Source: Rapana venosa
Taxonomy: Eukaryota > Mollusca > Gastropoda > Neogastropoda > Muricidae
Direction: 5' to 3'
Length of the DNA: 64,000 bases
Assembly: GCA_028751875.1 (NCBI GenBank)
Contig: CM054145.1
Coordinates: forward strand, 2,398,476-2,462,475
The notes beneath the pieces are model-generated. The model worked only from the letters and a program-made list of their open reading frames with translations, made no database searches and was not told the origin of the DNA. Shown here piece after piece: positions 1 through 10,278 of the stretch. The position numbers were made by a program, and so were the translations under genes. Each line of letters starts with the position of its first letter. Positions within the stretch are counted from its first letter, which is position 1.

Positions 1-545
1 ACAATAGCGTCAGCGTTAGCATCCCAGTTTAATTTGTCATCAAAAATAGTTCCCAGATACTTGTACTTCGAAACGTTTTGAACTTCTTGACTATAGATGG
101 TAACATGCTCAGAATTGTGACCTGATCTTCTGAAATCGATAGGAAGATCTTTAGTTTTAGAAACATTTAGCTCCAGATATGCCTCATCACACCAACTGAC
201 AAAATCGGTGAGGGCTGGACCATGGTTTTGGATAGATCCAGATAAGAAAGACAAAAGAGCACCTTCATCGGCAAATTTTACAAGAAAGGAAATTTCATAG
301 CTGCTTCTGTAATCATCTGTGTATAGAATGTACAGAAGTGGCGAGAGAACGCATCCCTGTGGAGAACCAGTGCAGGTAAATCTAACCGATGAAGATATTT
401 TATTGGCAAAAACGTGCTGTGGTCTGTTAGTTAAAAATTCAATCAGCCAACAAACAAGTTCATAGTATACTTCAAATTTTGAAAGTATTTTGTGAACAAG
501 AACATGAAGCTGCATTGTATTGAAAGCTGAACTAAAGTCAGCAAA
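1..545 (-). mobile_element. LINE reverse-transcriptase fragment, 5'-truncated, runs off the left edge
   Basis: Read on the minus strand this is the palm and thumb of a non-LTR reverse transcriptase. In order it shows a DFSSAFNTMQ block (near 530), the SPQGCVLSPLLYILYTDD block (about 315-365), a catalytic-box remnant FADE (264-275) where FADD is expected, and a KYKYLGTIFDDKLNWD block near 20-60. The second catalytic Asp is Glu, so the enzyme would be inactive. The coding similarity stops abruptly near 545, which fits a 5'-truncated insertion; the 3' end lies outside the window. The block order resembles CR1/Rex-like LINEs, but I cannot fix the clade by eye. Confidence 0.8.
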
Positions 546-797
546 CAATATTCTGGCATGAGTCAGGTGCTTCTAAGTGGTTGTACAACTTGTTCAAATT
601 GAACTGTTTGGCATCTTCAATGGGACTGTAAACCGAAAAGTTGCAGAAAGGCATTTCTGTAGCAAAGGAAAACGTGTGTGTTTGACTGAAAAATAAATTG
701 GTCTCAAGTTTGCTGGAAAGTGGCCTCATATAAGCCATTTTGACTTGAATGTGTGCGCATCCATTCTGTGTTGTCGTCACTGGGGCCTTTAGACAAA
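546..797. other. Unassigned sequence between LINE fragment and duplicated segment
   Basis: I see no coding similarity, SINE head or tandem repeat here. The homology with the later segmental copy starts only at about 798. Confidence 0.4.
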
Positions 798-1051
798 TAT
801 ACTGAAGCAATGTAGAGATTTGTTATGAATGATTGTCCAGTTTTCCACATGCTGTGCAGGAGTAGAGATTTGGGATTTGTGCTGGTGAAGTACACACATT
901 GTGTTCTGTTTGTGTATGTATATCAATCTTTTAGATTTGTCATAATTTTGTTCTGTTTGTTTATAAATGTATATCTTTGTTTATCTTTTAATATTTTCAG
1001 AGATAAGTCAGGGATGATAATCATTTACGAGAGTCAAGCCTCCCTGTTTCT

Positions 1052-1112
1052 AGTGACGGCCCTGATATGGCCCCTGGTCGGCATGGCTGTGAACAAAAGA
1101 TTGGATTGGTTA
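1052..1112 (+). repeat. LINE/SINE 3'-tail module with GGATT-type end
   Basis: A roughly 60-bp block reading GACRGCCCTGATATGGCC, then a GGTCGGC(A/G) stretch, then ATTGGATTGG. Near-identical blocks occur at 5135, 7330, 22852, 24917, 30152 and 38168, always in plus orientation. At 30152 the block terminates a LINE whose C-terminal zinc-finger remnant is still readable, so it is probably a LINE 3' terminus. Confidence 0.7.
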
Positions 1113-1337
1113 ATCACATGCACAAACTGTCAGTGGAGTACTTGATAACTGGCTGGAGGCAATAGGCAAAATGGGTTGTCACAAAATCAGCTATTCCACT
1201 GCAGTATCTTTATGGAGTAGGTTTGAATCATTGTGGAGATAAAAAGAGTATGGAAATGCAGTGTGTGTACAGAGTAGTATACATTAGCAGGATTTGGGGG
1301 AACGTAAAAATGGAAGATTTAATTGAGATTTTGTTAT

Positions 1338-1704
1338 TGTTCCTCAGCCAGAGCTCTGAGCTTCCCCAGTTGTGAGATTTTTGCACATGTGACCGTGTTT
1401 CCCGCCAGTAAGGTAGCCAGCCACATGCTGACGTTGGGGATACAGTTGGGAATTTGATCTGGCGATGTTGCCAGGACAGTCCGGAGGTACCTCCATGCTG
1501 TTTCCAATTTTCAACTGTCTTGAGTTCTTTTGACCTGCACAAGTTCAGAAGCTTATGGGTCTGACTGGCTCCTCCGAAAGGCTTGACACTCAGTTTGATT
1601 TTCCTGTCAACCTGGGAAGAAAGGGCAAGGCTGGGAATCGAACCCAGAACTTCACGATGTACTTGTGAGCAGGCGATTGTCTAAACCACCCTGCCACCCT
1701 CCTT
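1338..1704 (-). mobile_element. tRNA-derived SINE (family S1), minus orientation
   Basis: The reverse complement begins with a tRNA-like head. It has a GGTTCGATTCC box B (about 1630) and a degenerate box A around TGGTTTAGAC. A conserved central region containing CCCCAACGTCAGCATGTGGC and a CGGTCACATGTGCAAAAATC stretch follows. The same central motifs recur at 6103-6560, 13415-13640, 19395-19470, 38871-39234 and 61215-61345, which defines a family. These are Pol III SINE parts, not a functional tRNA gene. Confidence 0.75.
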
Positions 1705-1741
1705 TATGCAAGAATAAAACATTTAGCTCCTGACAGTTTCT

Positions 1742-1800
1742 GCCATCTTGTGTGTGTGTGTGTGTGCGTGCGTGCGTGTGTGCATGTATGGGGGAGTGTG
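1742..1800. repeat. (GT)n-rich microsatellite
   Basis: Imperfect TG/CGTG dinucleotide tract following the SINE; also present, shortened, in the duplicate at 39280. Confidence 0.7.
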
Positions 1801-1950
1801 TTTGTGTGTATGAGTACACAAATGCCATTTTGGTTCATTCTTTAGTTTTAAGTGCAAAAATTTGAATTGAAAGATTTGTTGCCTTCAAGATCTGGTCATG
1901 GTGTATGATAGACATTTTTAAATCCTGTTTATTTTTTGGTTTATTCACAG

Positions 1951-1998
1951 GTTTGGTGTTCCAAAACAGCTAAAGACATTGCAGAGAAACCTCAGGAG
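1951..1998 (+). CDS. Candidate internal exon of an unidentified gene (copy A)
   Basis: A 48-bp open stretch is preceded by a pyrimidine-rich TTTATTCACAG acceptor and followed by GTTGGT. Entering with one base to finish a codon, it reads FGVPKQLKTLQRNLRR (last codon split). It ends in phase 2, which matches the start of the candidate exon at 3002. A similar start (FGVSTQLK) follows an acceptor at 15208, and the segmental copy carries the same exon at 39480-39527. I do not recognise the protein. It could be chance open sequence in an intron, so only transcript data would settle it. Confidence 0.3.
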
Positions 1999-2199
1999 GT
2001 TGGTATGATGCTTTCAAATGGTGTGAATGTTTGTGTGTGTGTGGTAATGCGTTTACCTTGTTTTGGCTGCACCATACTTACTATATCTGACTGATGCAGT
2101 ACCAGCTCACAACCACCCCAAGTAGCCCACAAACATTGATCCGAGTTTTAATTCATGAAAACTTTGACTAGAAAGAGCCACCCCTTCTGGTTCAGGCCT

Positions 2200-2209
2200 T
2201 GCCTGCACA
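2200..2209. repeat. Target-site duplication, left copy
   Basis: TGCCTGCACA here is repeated at 2663-2672, flanking the minus-strand LINE fragment between them. Confidence 0.6.
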
Positions 2210-2662
2210 TCTTCTTCTTCCTTTTTTGTCATGTTTCTCCCAGGGGAGGTTTGACATTGATGAGCCTTCTCCATCTCTCTCTGTTTTGAGCTTCCTCCTT
2301 ATTTATGCCCCTTTCTCTAAGATCATCTGCAATACAGGCAGCCCAGGTTTTGCTAGGTCTTCCCTTTGGTCTCTTTCCATCCACTACAAATTTCATTGCT
2401 CTTTTTATGATGTGGTGGTCTGCTTTCCGTTGAATGTGCCCAAACCAGCGCAGTCTATTGCTACTAGCTACAGACCATCAACTTTGCACATTTTCCATAG
2501 TTCTTTATTCCTGATCCTGTCTTCCCATTTGATCTTTTTCATGTAGCGTAGCATTCGGTTTTCACAGCTCTTCAACAAACGTTTGACGGTTTTTGTGAAA
2601 ACCCATGTCTCCAAACCATACAGGAGAACAGGTCTAATGCAGGCTTTGTATATCAGGCAGCC
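2210..2662 (-). mobile_element. RTE-like LINE 3' fragment (RT C-terminus)
   Basis: On the minus strand this encodes the conserved C-terminal block of an RTE-type reverse transcriptase: IYKACIRPVLLYGLETW, CENRMLRYMKKIKWEDR, then (from a later frame) the WFGHVQ and KRPKGRPSKTW blocks, ending LGET and an A/G-rich tail. It is flanked by a 10-bp direct repeat. Its 5' end stops at the same nucleotide as the independent copy at 9254. Several frame breaks make it non-functional. Confidence 0.8.
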
Positions 2663-2672
2663 TGCCTGCACA
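2663..2672. repeat. Target-site duplication, right copy
   Basis: Second TGCCTGCACA, at the 5' end of the minus-strand LINE fragment. Confidence 0.6.
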
Positions 2673-3001
2673 CATACACATTATTTCTACATTCTTTCAA
2701 GTGTTTATGAATTTAGATTGAACATTACTAAATGTTGAGAGCAAGTCGTTTTGATATTTTAACTAAGCAAAAGATGAAATGTGATAATATCTTACCAGAA
2801 TAAATGTGAATTTATTTTGTTGCAAAATGGCGTCAAGTCATTTTGATATTTTAGCCAAAAGCAAGCTGTGAAATGTGACAGTGTCATTAAAAAAAATACT
2901 GTACATTTGTTTCAAAGTAGTAGGATTAAATTATTGTAATATTTGAGCTAACAAGCTGTCAACATTTTCCATGTCAGTGATGATTTCTCAATTGCTTACA
3001 G

Positions 3002-3077
3002 AAACAACTGGACTGGAATCAAGTGCCAAAGAACAGACACACCATCTTACACTTGTCAGTTACCAGCACATGATCAG
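3002..3077 (+). CDS. Candidate internal exon of an unidentified gene (copy A)
   Basis: A 76-bp open stretch lies between TTGCTTACAG and GTAACATC. In phase with the exon at 1951 it reads NNWTGIKCQRTDTPS and then a CQLPAHDQ end, finishing at a codon boundary. The duplicate at 40528-40606 has the same splice signals and is longer by exactly one codon, so the reading frame survives the only indel. The two cysteines are kept in both copies. Family unknown. Confidence 0.35.
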
Positions 3078-3419
3078 GTAACATCTGTTACTGTTCCCTC
3101 CGTCTTAGCATTTGTCTGTGTGTTTTTGTTGGAAGTATTATCATCTAATGGAAGACTCCAGCTGCATACAACTCTTTAAAAAAATGTTGTTCTTATATTT
3201 TTCTCGGACTTTAAAAAATTCTGAGTCACCATTCAGACCATAGGTACTCATTGACAAATCAGTTCTTCAATATTGCTGTACAAAGATAATATACAGGAAT
3301 ATCTATGTAAATTGTACAGCCTAAATTCACAATTATGATTCTACATAACAGCAGCTTTTCTTACAATGTATTCAAAGCAAAAAACAAAATGCATTGTAGC
3401 CCCATTCATAGCTCTAGAA

Positions 3420-4150
3420 TGGCAAAATGAGAAATCTTTATAGTTCCCCACATTCCTCCTCCACGGGAACATAAATCAGCTAGCTTTAACATGGACTGTT
3501 TGCCTTCTCCTATCCTGTCAACCATTGGGGCACCACTGAATATGATGCTGCTGGCTTCCTCCATTCCTCGTGGCTCTTGCCTTTTCTCAGCATGTCATTC
3601 CACTCAAGACCAGTCTGCTCTCTGATGCTGTTTTCTGTCTGCCTTGACGTTGGCTGTTCTTACTTAAAAAAGAAAAGAAATAAGCTTAAGTCTGGAAACA
3701 TCTTGAAAAACGCTCATCATTTAAAAGTTTTTACTGATGGATCAGTGTTTCAAAAACAAAAAGTGGGTTAGCTTTTATTATCTCTGACTTAAAAGTGAAC
3801 ACATCTTTTCCTATTGGCAAATGTTTTTCCATATTTACAGCAGAACTATATACAGTTCACATGGCCTACAAGTAAATTTCATCTAACATTGTTTAAAGCT
3901 TTGTAACATTCTGTTGTGTGTTGATACAAACCCAGTCCTGTGGCAAGGTAAACTGCAGAATGACATTACACTTGAAATAAGATTTTGGATGCACTGTATC
4001 AAGTCACAAGGCACAGATGAGACCATGAAATCTCTTGCTGAATGAGCTTCAGAAAGTTTTGATACAAACGACTTGAATACATCTGGTCTGAAATTATCAC
4101 CAGATGAAAAGAAAATAAATCTTGACTTGTTCTGTGTATTTTAAATCCCA
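3420..4150 (+). mobile_element. I-type LINE fragment with RNase H domain
   Basis: Across two frames one can read a pre-RNase H linker (STIGAPLNMMLLASS) and then KVFTDGSV, the first catalytic-Asp strand of RNase H (about 3724-3750). Next come an AFIISDLK-like strand and FTAELYTVHMAYK with the catalytic Glu (about 3835-3870). Frameshifts and stops are frequent. The same stretch is at 40960-41640 in copy B. RNase H after the RT is typical of the I clade of LINEs. Confidence 0.65.
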
Positions 4151-4390
4151 GAAAGTGCTTTTTGAAAATCTGTCTTCCTCTTCCCCAAAATAAAAAGACA
4201 CTTGTTATAAATTACAGTGGAATACCTGGAACACAAAATACTCCCAAAAATGCGACACTCTTGTTTTCATTCTATCACAGTCAGCATGTGCGAGCAAGGT
4301 GCAAACTAGGTGGAGACGTCTTTCTGCTGAGAAAGTCTTTACTAGGGAGGGCTTTTTCCCCCAGCTGCTTTGAGTGGCTGTGGTGAGCGC

Positions 4391-4393
4391 TCC

Positions 4394-4424
<31 letters not shown>

Positions 4425-4425
4425 A
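4391..4425. repeat. (CT)n microsatellite at a deletion junction
   Basis: A CT tract at the point where copy A jumps from sequence matching about 41930 to sequence matching about 46412 in copy B. Confidence 0.7.
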
Positions 4426-4670
4426 ACATGATATTGATGATCTCAGGCTGCTGTGCCCATTATGTAAGCAAGCACTGGAGGATGAAGTACATTTTGTGTT
4501 GTGCTGTCCAGTATTAGAGGATGTTAGGCAGAATACATCCCTGTTCAATATAGTAGACAGCCTAATTTATTTAGACTCTGTTTACTCCTGGCATCAAGTC
4601 ATCCTGAGGTTGTGCACAGCCTCTCTTTATATTTGTGTAAAGCTTTCAGAATAAGAGAGATATTGTTATC
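4426..4670 (+). mobile_element. LINE C-terminal zinc-finger fragment
   Basis: Reads DLRLLCPLCKQALEDEVHF, then VLCCPVLEDVR: a CPLC...H...C finger of the kind found at the C-terminus of I- and Jockey-type LINE polyproteins. The same end is at 46411-46650 in copy B, at the 3' side of a long plus-strand LINE. Here it is joined directly to upstream sequence through a CT repeat, so the LINE interior is missing. Confidence 0.7.
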
Positions 4671-4984
4671 CTAAGTCATATTTTTGTAGCTGACTTTTTG
4701 TTATACAGTTACATTTTGTCGTTACTATTGCTTTTACCCCCACCAAAATACTAAGCAGTTTGGCAGTAAGGAAGAAAAAAGTCAACAGCAAAAAAACACC
4801 AAAAAAGCAAACCCAAAACAAAACAGAAGGAAAGAAAAACAAAAAGCTCACCCACCAGCAAATGAAACAAAACAGAAATAAAAAACCAAACTGCTTGGCA
4901 AGAGAGAGAGAGCTCCCAAACACGTCTGACCTGTGTGGTGAGTGATGGTCAAGTCCCTCTTTGGGCATTCTTGTTCCCATCAGT

Positions 4985-5196
4985 GTTTCTGGTCTCTATG
5001 GACAGTGTGGTGACTGTCCTGGACCGACTTTGTGGTTAGCCAGGGCAAAGATACAAGGTGCAATAGTAGAGTTGATTTTATACGCGGTTTTTATCTGTAT
5101 GACAGTTTTAATCTGAGATTTAAAAAATTTACAAGGTGACAGCCCTGATATGGCCTCTGTGGTTGGCAGGGCTCTAAACAACAGGATTGGATTGTC
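4985..5196 (+). mobile_element. LINE 3'-untranslated tail
   Basis: Parallels 29990-30210: a GTGGTTAGCCAGGGC-like block, a TTTTATAC block, TTTTAATCTGAGATTTAAAA, then the GACAGCCCTGATATGGCC module and a GGATTGGATT end. No ORF is present. Confidence 0.65.
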
Positions 5197-5359
5197 TAGT
5201 CTCTTTGAATGTTTCCTCTTAGTTTTCTCCTTCATTGTGAATATTCTGCTCTTCCTTTACCGATTTGTGGGCTATACCTTTTTCTTCATCTAATTCCAGT
5301 ACCCCATCACTTACAAACGGCTTTGGATTCTTTCTTTTTTTCCATCCTGGTTTTTCTTC

Positions 5360-5665
5360 TTCTTCATCAGTGTAGATATTTATTTTTCATATTCAGTACA
5401 AATTTCTTCTGGCAACTTACATTTCCCGCCTGTGTCTCTAGCACCTGTGAAAACAGTTGTTTCGTTTTGGAAACATGGGATAAGTCGAGATCTGCAAGGT
5501 TTTGGTTTTTTATGTCAAATTTAGGGGATGGTATATTTTGGGTATTTTTCATAACTTTAAATCTTGTTTTCACCAAGACAGATATATGCTCTGTGTCACA
5601 ATCTGTACCTGACAAGGTCTTTGAGTTTAGATTTGCTGATATCCATCGTCTTTCAGTCATTATGT
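5360..5665 (-). mobile_element. Probable LINE endonuclease-RT linker fragment
   Basis: The minus strand is open for 97 codons. It contains TRFKVMKNTQNIPSPKFDIK followed by a helical, charged stretch, resembling the linker between endonuclease and RT in LINE polyproteins. The plus-strand ORF over the same span is hydrophobic and unlike any known protein. Low certainty. Confidence 0.35.
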
Positions 5666-5670
5666 TATTG

Positions 5671-6100
5671 ATTTGATCCCAGTATTTACAAACTAATTCT
5701 ACATTAAATGTTTAAATCTAAAGTTCTGTAGAAGGCATTTTATACTAAAATTAATTTCACCTTGCATGTAAAAATGTGTGCATATGTACCAGCATGTAGT
5801 GGGTTGTTGGGGAGGAGAGAAAAAATCACCAAAAAATCCACAGTCTCTAACTCTACAACACATGTCTGTCCATCGAGTTATGTGTCTGTCAAAGCCAAAA
5901 ACAAAACAAATGCACTTGCTCGTTATCAAAATCAGAAAAGCAGAAAACATGACCATGTCAAAAAAACACTCAGCTTCTGTTACTGTATTCATTAGAAACT
6001 AAGGAAGGAGACACCCTGACCATCAGTACTCTTTGAAATAAATAATGTAGTACAATCACCAAACATCCAATGTCGTATTACACTCGTATAAACAGTTAAC
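5671..6100. other. Unassigned AT-rich sequence
   Basis: No coding similarity, SINE boxes or tandem repeats that I can support. Confidence 0.4.
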
Positions 6101-6102
6101 CG

Positions 6103-6560
6103 GGAGACAGGATAACTCAGCGGCCAGAGCGCCACACTGGCAGTTCAACAGCAGCCCAGGATGGAACCCTGGTCCGAGCCACCGTCAAGACCCCCACCCC
6201 AGGGGACTCCCCCTCTCCTGCAGCCAAACCACCACCCCCACCTCCCCCACACTCACTTCAGCACCGACTCCAAACCCCCGAAAGCCCCTCAGATGCCACC
6301 ACCTAACGCAGCCCTGTGCGCATATCCAACCCCCAACACACACGTCAAACTTTACTTCCCGAAAGAGCAGACCACTCATGCCGACAAGCCCGGACGACAG
6401 ACAATACGGTGTACACGCACAGTGGTGTGGTGTCCAGACACCGTCCCCAAAGTCAGAACAAGGCCACACCGGTGTTGGGCAAAAATGGCTGCCCACACCG
6501 AAATAGCATCACCAGCACACCCCTGAGCCCCAGCCGAGGAAAAAGGAAAGACGGACTTTG
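6103..6560 (+). mobile_element. tRNA-derived SINE (family S1), plus orientation
   Basis: A tRNA-like head holds a box A (ACTCAGCGGCCAGAGCG) and a box B-like GGTCCGAGCC (about 6172). A C-rich spacer follows, then the family core with CCCCAAAGTCAGAAC (about 6445) and a GGGCAAAAATGGCTGCCC stretch. The core matches the reverse complement of 61280-61345. The open frames over this region come from its C-rich composition. Confidence 0.6.
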
Positions 6561-6569
6561 CTGACAACT

Positions 6570-7325
6570 TTCTGATCAATCAGTTGGCCATTCAACTGTG
6601 TGATCTCTCTGTGGACCTCCACCTCCTCCTTAAGTTTAACCGATCCCAAGCAAACAATTCCAATATTTCAGTTCTTTCCAACAGTCAAAATAAGACTCCA
6701 CATCTAAGGCTATCGTACAAATAATCCCTCAGAAAAATTGTCCTCTTTGCGGCTATCAGTAAAAGCAGTTCACTTTTACTGTCATCCTCTGAACAGGCCT
6801 GCTTGCAACTCCACACCCCATCGACTTCGCCTGATGCAAAAAAATGGCCAGTGGGCCTACCTCCAGATGAAAGCCAATAAGTCAAGTCAAGTCAAAAACA
6901 CTTAAACTGTCCCATGAAGGGCAGTTATAACACTGACAGGCACATTGATACGTATCATTATCTCGAAAGATGCAAGAAAGCTGCATTTCATATTGGTTAA
7001 AACATACCAAAATAACTAAACTGTCTAACTGGCTGGTCAGCATGATTATATCTAAATAATTGGGGAAAGATAAGCTTCAAAATACATAACTGCCTAAGTG
7101 GAGAAATTTTGTATGAAAAACTAAACCAAGAATATGATTGTTAAAAAGTGTAATAAAAGGAGGCGGGAAGCAGTCTGTATATCAGGTTCAACATTAGGGC
7201 ATTTTTCTTTGATATTCAAATGCTTTGACATAACAACATTCTTAAGAATCAGGTAGATGGATAGTCAAGCAGCCATTCGGATCCTCATTCAGAAGTTATT
7301 TGTCAGTACTGAGATTTAAAATTGT
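6570..7325. other. Unassigned; short (AAGTC)n tract at 6879-6894
   Basis: The AAGTC repeat is the reverse complement of the TTGAC tail at 10416, so a minus-oriented element probably starts near 6879. Otherwise nothing recognisable. Confidence 0.4.
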
Positions 7326-7329
7326 ATTA

Positions 7330-7390
7330 GGTGACATCCCTGATATGGCCTCTGTGGTCTGCAGGGCTATAAACAACAGGATTGGATTGG
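7330..7390 (+). repeat. LINE/SINE 3'-tail module with GGATT-type end
   Basis: Same module as at 1052, here GACATCCCTGATATGGCC and AACAACAGGATTGGATTGG. Confidence 0.7.
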
Positions 7391-7394
7391 TTTG

Positions 7395-8150
7395 GAGCCA
7401 CCCACCCATCCAAAGGGTCATTTCTAGGAGCAGACAGGCCACACTTCAAAAATGCCTGCTTCCCTGGTAGAAAATCAGATCCTGTATGGCCAGTAGCTTA
7501 GACAACACTGACACACTGCGTACAGTCTGCACATCATTTGTCAACTAAATCAAAGACTCGCCTTCTGAGTGTGTGTACAAACAAAACAAAATGAACACAA
7601 ACTGCTCAGTTCCGAATGTGAAGACCACCAGCAAAACTGCCCATGGTTGTATATTTCCTTTTCTTTTTGCATAAACTACACACACACTCAGAAAAGAATG
7701 ACAGCTCTAAAGTTTTCGTTCCTGGATATGAAAAAGCATAGAAAACTGTTCAAGATTACTCTTCTCTTTTTTCTGTATAAATGCAGACAGGTTTTGTGCT
7801 TTTCCCCTCCCCTCCTCTGTTGTCACTTCTATCGTGATGATGATGATGATGGCCAGTTGTGGCATCACTAGCATTGCCAGTAACTTCCCACCATGGATGA
7901 GCAAACAAAAGGTCAGGCACCAAAAACTAAACGAGATAAATAAATCCTGGTATGGGTAATGTATATCATTTGCACACACAAAAAAGACATGAAAAAACAT
8001 GCACTGCGTGACAGTGAGTGTATCAGTTGAATTTAAAACAAGTTTATGTTTACCTGAGTATGCATGCAAGCTTGTGAAGGTGTGCACTCCTCTGTGTGTG
8101 TGTGCGTGCATACACATGCCCTCATGTGCATGTGGTGTGTGTGCGTGCGT
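7395..8150. other. Unassigned intergenic or intronic sequence with GT-rich tract near 8090-8155
   Basis: Contains a short GAT repeat (7838-7852) and imperfect GT repeats. I see no gene. Confidence 0.4.
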
Positions 8151-8159
8151 GTGCACATT

Positions 8160-8791
8160 TTCTTTTTGGTCTTTGGTTTCTATCTGGTTTTCTCCCCTCC
8201 CTCTCTTGTTCCGTAGTCCCTGTGTTTGTGTAGCTCCAGCGTTTGCTGAATGTCGGAACGATTCTGGGCCCTTCCGCCCACCATTGCTTTTCTGAAGGCC
8301 TCCTCCACACTTGTGCCTAGATCCACGTTCACAGTTGCCCCTGCCTTCAGTTTTGTGAAGATCTTGCTGTTAGAGGACCGGGTGGACATGGTGCTGGTTG
8401 GCTTTGCTGAGCAGTCTGTAGTTGGCCTGGGTCAGGTCTTCCCTCTCTGAAGCTAATGCTGGACTGCTTCAGTTTATGCCGGGACCACAGCACTGCTGCC
8501 CTGACTTGCCTGGAGAAGAATCGCACAATGATGGGGCGTGGTGGGTCCATCACTGTTCTGTTTGCCAGTGCAATGGGTCATTTCAATCTCTTTCTCAGAT
8601 ACTGAACCACCAGTTTTGTTGGAGAAAATGTCCAGGCCCTTTTGTCACACAATCTCCTGCTGATTCTGGTCCCTGTCCTCTTTGACCCCGCACACCCTCC
8701 CATTCCACCCTCTTCCATGCTGCTTCTGATCAGTCAGGGCCATTCTCAGCTGACTGTTTTCTTTTTCCTGCCGCGCATTATTCTAGCTAGC
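8160..8791 (-). mobile_element. LINE ORF1 C-terminal half
   Basis: The minus strand, across frames, reads VQYLRKRLKWPIA, MDPPRPIIVRFFSRQVRAAV, then LWSRHKLKQSSISF and a DLTQANYRLL-like block. PRPIIV(R/K)F followed by a basic helix is the signature of the RRM/CTD region of LINE ORF1 RNA-binding proteins. It is separated from its N-terminal half (9255-9568) by an inserted LINE fragment. Frameshifts are present. Confidence 0.65.
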
Positions 8792-9254
8792 CCTTCTTCT
8801 TTTCATCCTTTTTTGTCATGTTTCTCCCAGGGGATGTTTGACATTGATGAGCCTTCTCCGTCTCTCTCTGTCCTGAGCTTCCTCCTTATTTATGCCCCTT
8901 TCTCTAAGATCGTCTGCAATACAGGCAGCCCAGGTCTTGCTAGGTCTTCCCTTTGGTCTCTTTCCATCCACTACGAAGTTCATTGCTCTTTTTATGATGT
9001 GGTGGTCTGCTTTCTGTTGAACGTGCCCAAACCAGCGCAGTCTATTGGTACTAGCTACAGACTTCAGATCATCAACTTTGCACAATCTCCATAGTTCTTC
9101 ACTCGTGATCCTGTCTTCCCATTTGATCTTTGTCATGTAGTGTAGCATTCGGTTTTCACAGCTCTTCAACAAACGTTTGACGGTTTTGGTGAAAACCCAC
9201 GTCTCCGAGCCATACAGGAGAACAGGTCTGATGCAGGCCTTATATATCAGGCAG
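8792..9254 (-). mobile_element. RTE-like LINE 3' fragment inserted in an ORF1
   Basis: Homologous to 2210-2662: IYKACIRPVLLYGSETW, CENRMLHYMTKIKWEDR, NRLRWFGHVQQKADHHI and KRPKGRPSKTW, ending LGET. This copy is one uninterrupted frame. It begins at the same nucleotide (CAGGCAG junction) as the copy at 2660, although the flanks differ. Confidence 0.8.
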
Positions 9255-9568
9255 TGTCTCTCCAGTGGGATTTTCTGATTTCCTGCAGATCCTGGTTGTC
9301 CATGCAAAGCCGTGTCAGTTTTTCTGTAGCCATGCTTGTCAGGGTTGTTTTTTTTGTCATTTATTTCTTCCAAGACATCACAGAAAGCCGTATTGTCCTC
9401 CTCCTTATCAGTATCACTGTGATGTCTAAACTTTTTAGTTTCTGACTTTGAAACAGTGACTGGACTGGTACATGTATCACTATTGGAAGATGTGGATTCC
9501 GGCTTTCTTTTCACTCTGCTTGGAGTTTGACTTGGGGAAAAAAGAAAACTTGATATGGTGCTAGACAT
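9255..9568 (-). mobile_element. LINE ORF1 N-terminal half, fused in frame to the inserted fragment
   Basis: The minus strand starts with MSSTISSFLFSPSQTPSRVK, then a Ser/Thr-rich basic region. A DTDKEEDNTAFCDVLEEIND segment follows, and then (after a shift) a LTRLCMDNQDLQEIR coiled-coil-like stretch typical of ORF1 proteins. The frame runs on into the RTE fragment to give a 250-codon chimeric ORF (8816-9568). The chimera is probably an accident of insertion, not a host gene. Confidence 0.5.
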
Positions 9569-9876
9569 GTCTGTACTTACAGTGTTGCTGGTTCCACATT
9601 GCTTGCTGTTTGCACATTTACACCTCTATCATCTTGGCCGGCACAAGTCACACACAAACCAGAACCACCGCCGCACAGTCATTCACCGAAAAACAAACTG
9701 GAGAGAAGGTGCATTGCGGCACTGGTCAGTGGTGAAGATGCTGTTAGACTCACTGCCGCACCTCACACAGCCTGTTCTACAGCACACAGGTAATGCACAG
9801 CACGGTTCACGGCATTGCTATTTCACATGCGTGCAACCAGTTCTCAAGTAGTGGTGTCAGGCATGAGGTACGATGT

Positions 9877-9877
<1 letters not shown>

Positions 9878-9904
<27 letters not shown>
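9878..9904. repeat. (CA)n microsatellite
   Basis: Perfect CA dinucleotide tract. Confidence 0.9.
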
Positions 9905-9907
<3 letters not shown>

Positions 9908-10121
9908 TTGTAGACAAGATTTCAAATATGTCATTTGAACATTTATTGGCCGATAATGTGGTTATGTTGGAGATAGTTAGTTGTTTAGTTAGAAGCCCTG
10001 TTGGAAAACTTTTGTAATTGTTCTTGCTGCAGTTTAAGCTGTTCAATGCCTCTCGCCCCCGTCCCTCCCATAATTTCTTTGTATGTTTTTTCTTTTATCT
10101 CGTGCACAGACACTAATAGGT

Positions 10122-10122
<1 letters not shown>

Positions 10123-10162
<40 letters not shown>

Positions 10163-10278
10163 ACACACATACACACACACTCACACACAACACACGCACA
10201 CACACACCACACACACACACCACACACAATACACACACACTCACACACAACACACACACACACACACACACACACCAC

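Larger units (their letters stand above)
798..4760. repeat. Segmental duplication, copy A (partner 37917-about 46740)
   Basis: From 798 on, the sequence can be followed almost base by base in the block that begins directly after the first N gap (37917). Shared landmarks in the same order are a LINE tail module, a tRNA-SINE, a candidate exon, a minus-strand LINE 3' fragment, a second candidate exon, a plus-strand LINE RNase H stretch and a LINE zinc-finger end. Copy A lacks the SINE found at 38397-38804 and lacks most of the LINE interior seen at about 41950-46410. The copies may be a true duplication or two haplotypes of one locus. Confidence 0.85.

Noticed and set aside
5209..5676. 155-codon hydrophobic plus-strand ORF as a membrane protein
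   Set aside because: Its composition reflects a T-rich strand, and the opposite strand resembles a LINE linker.
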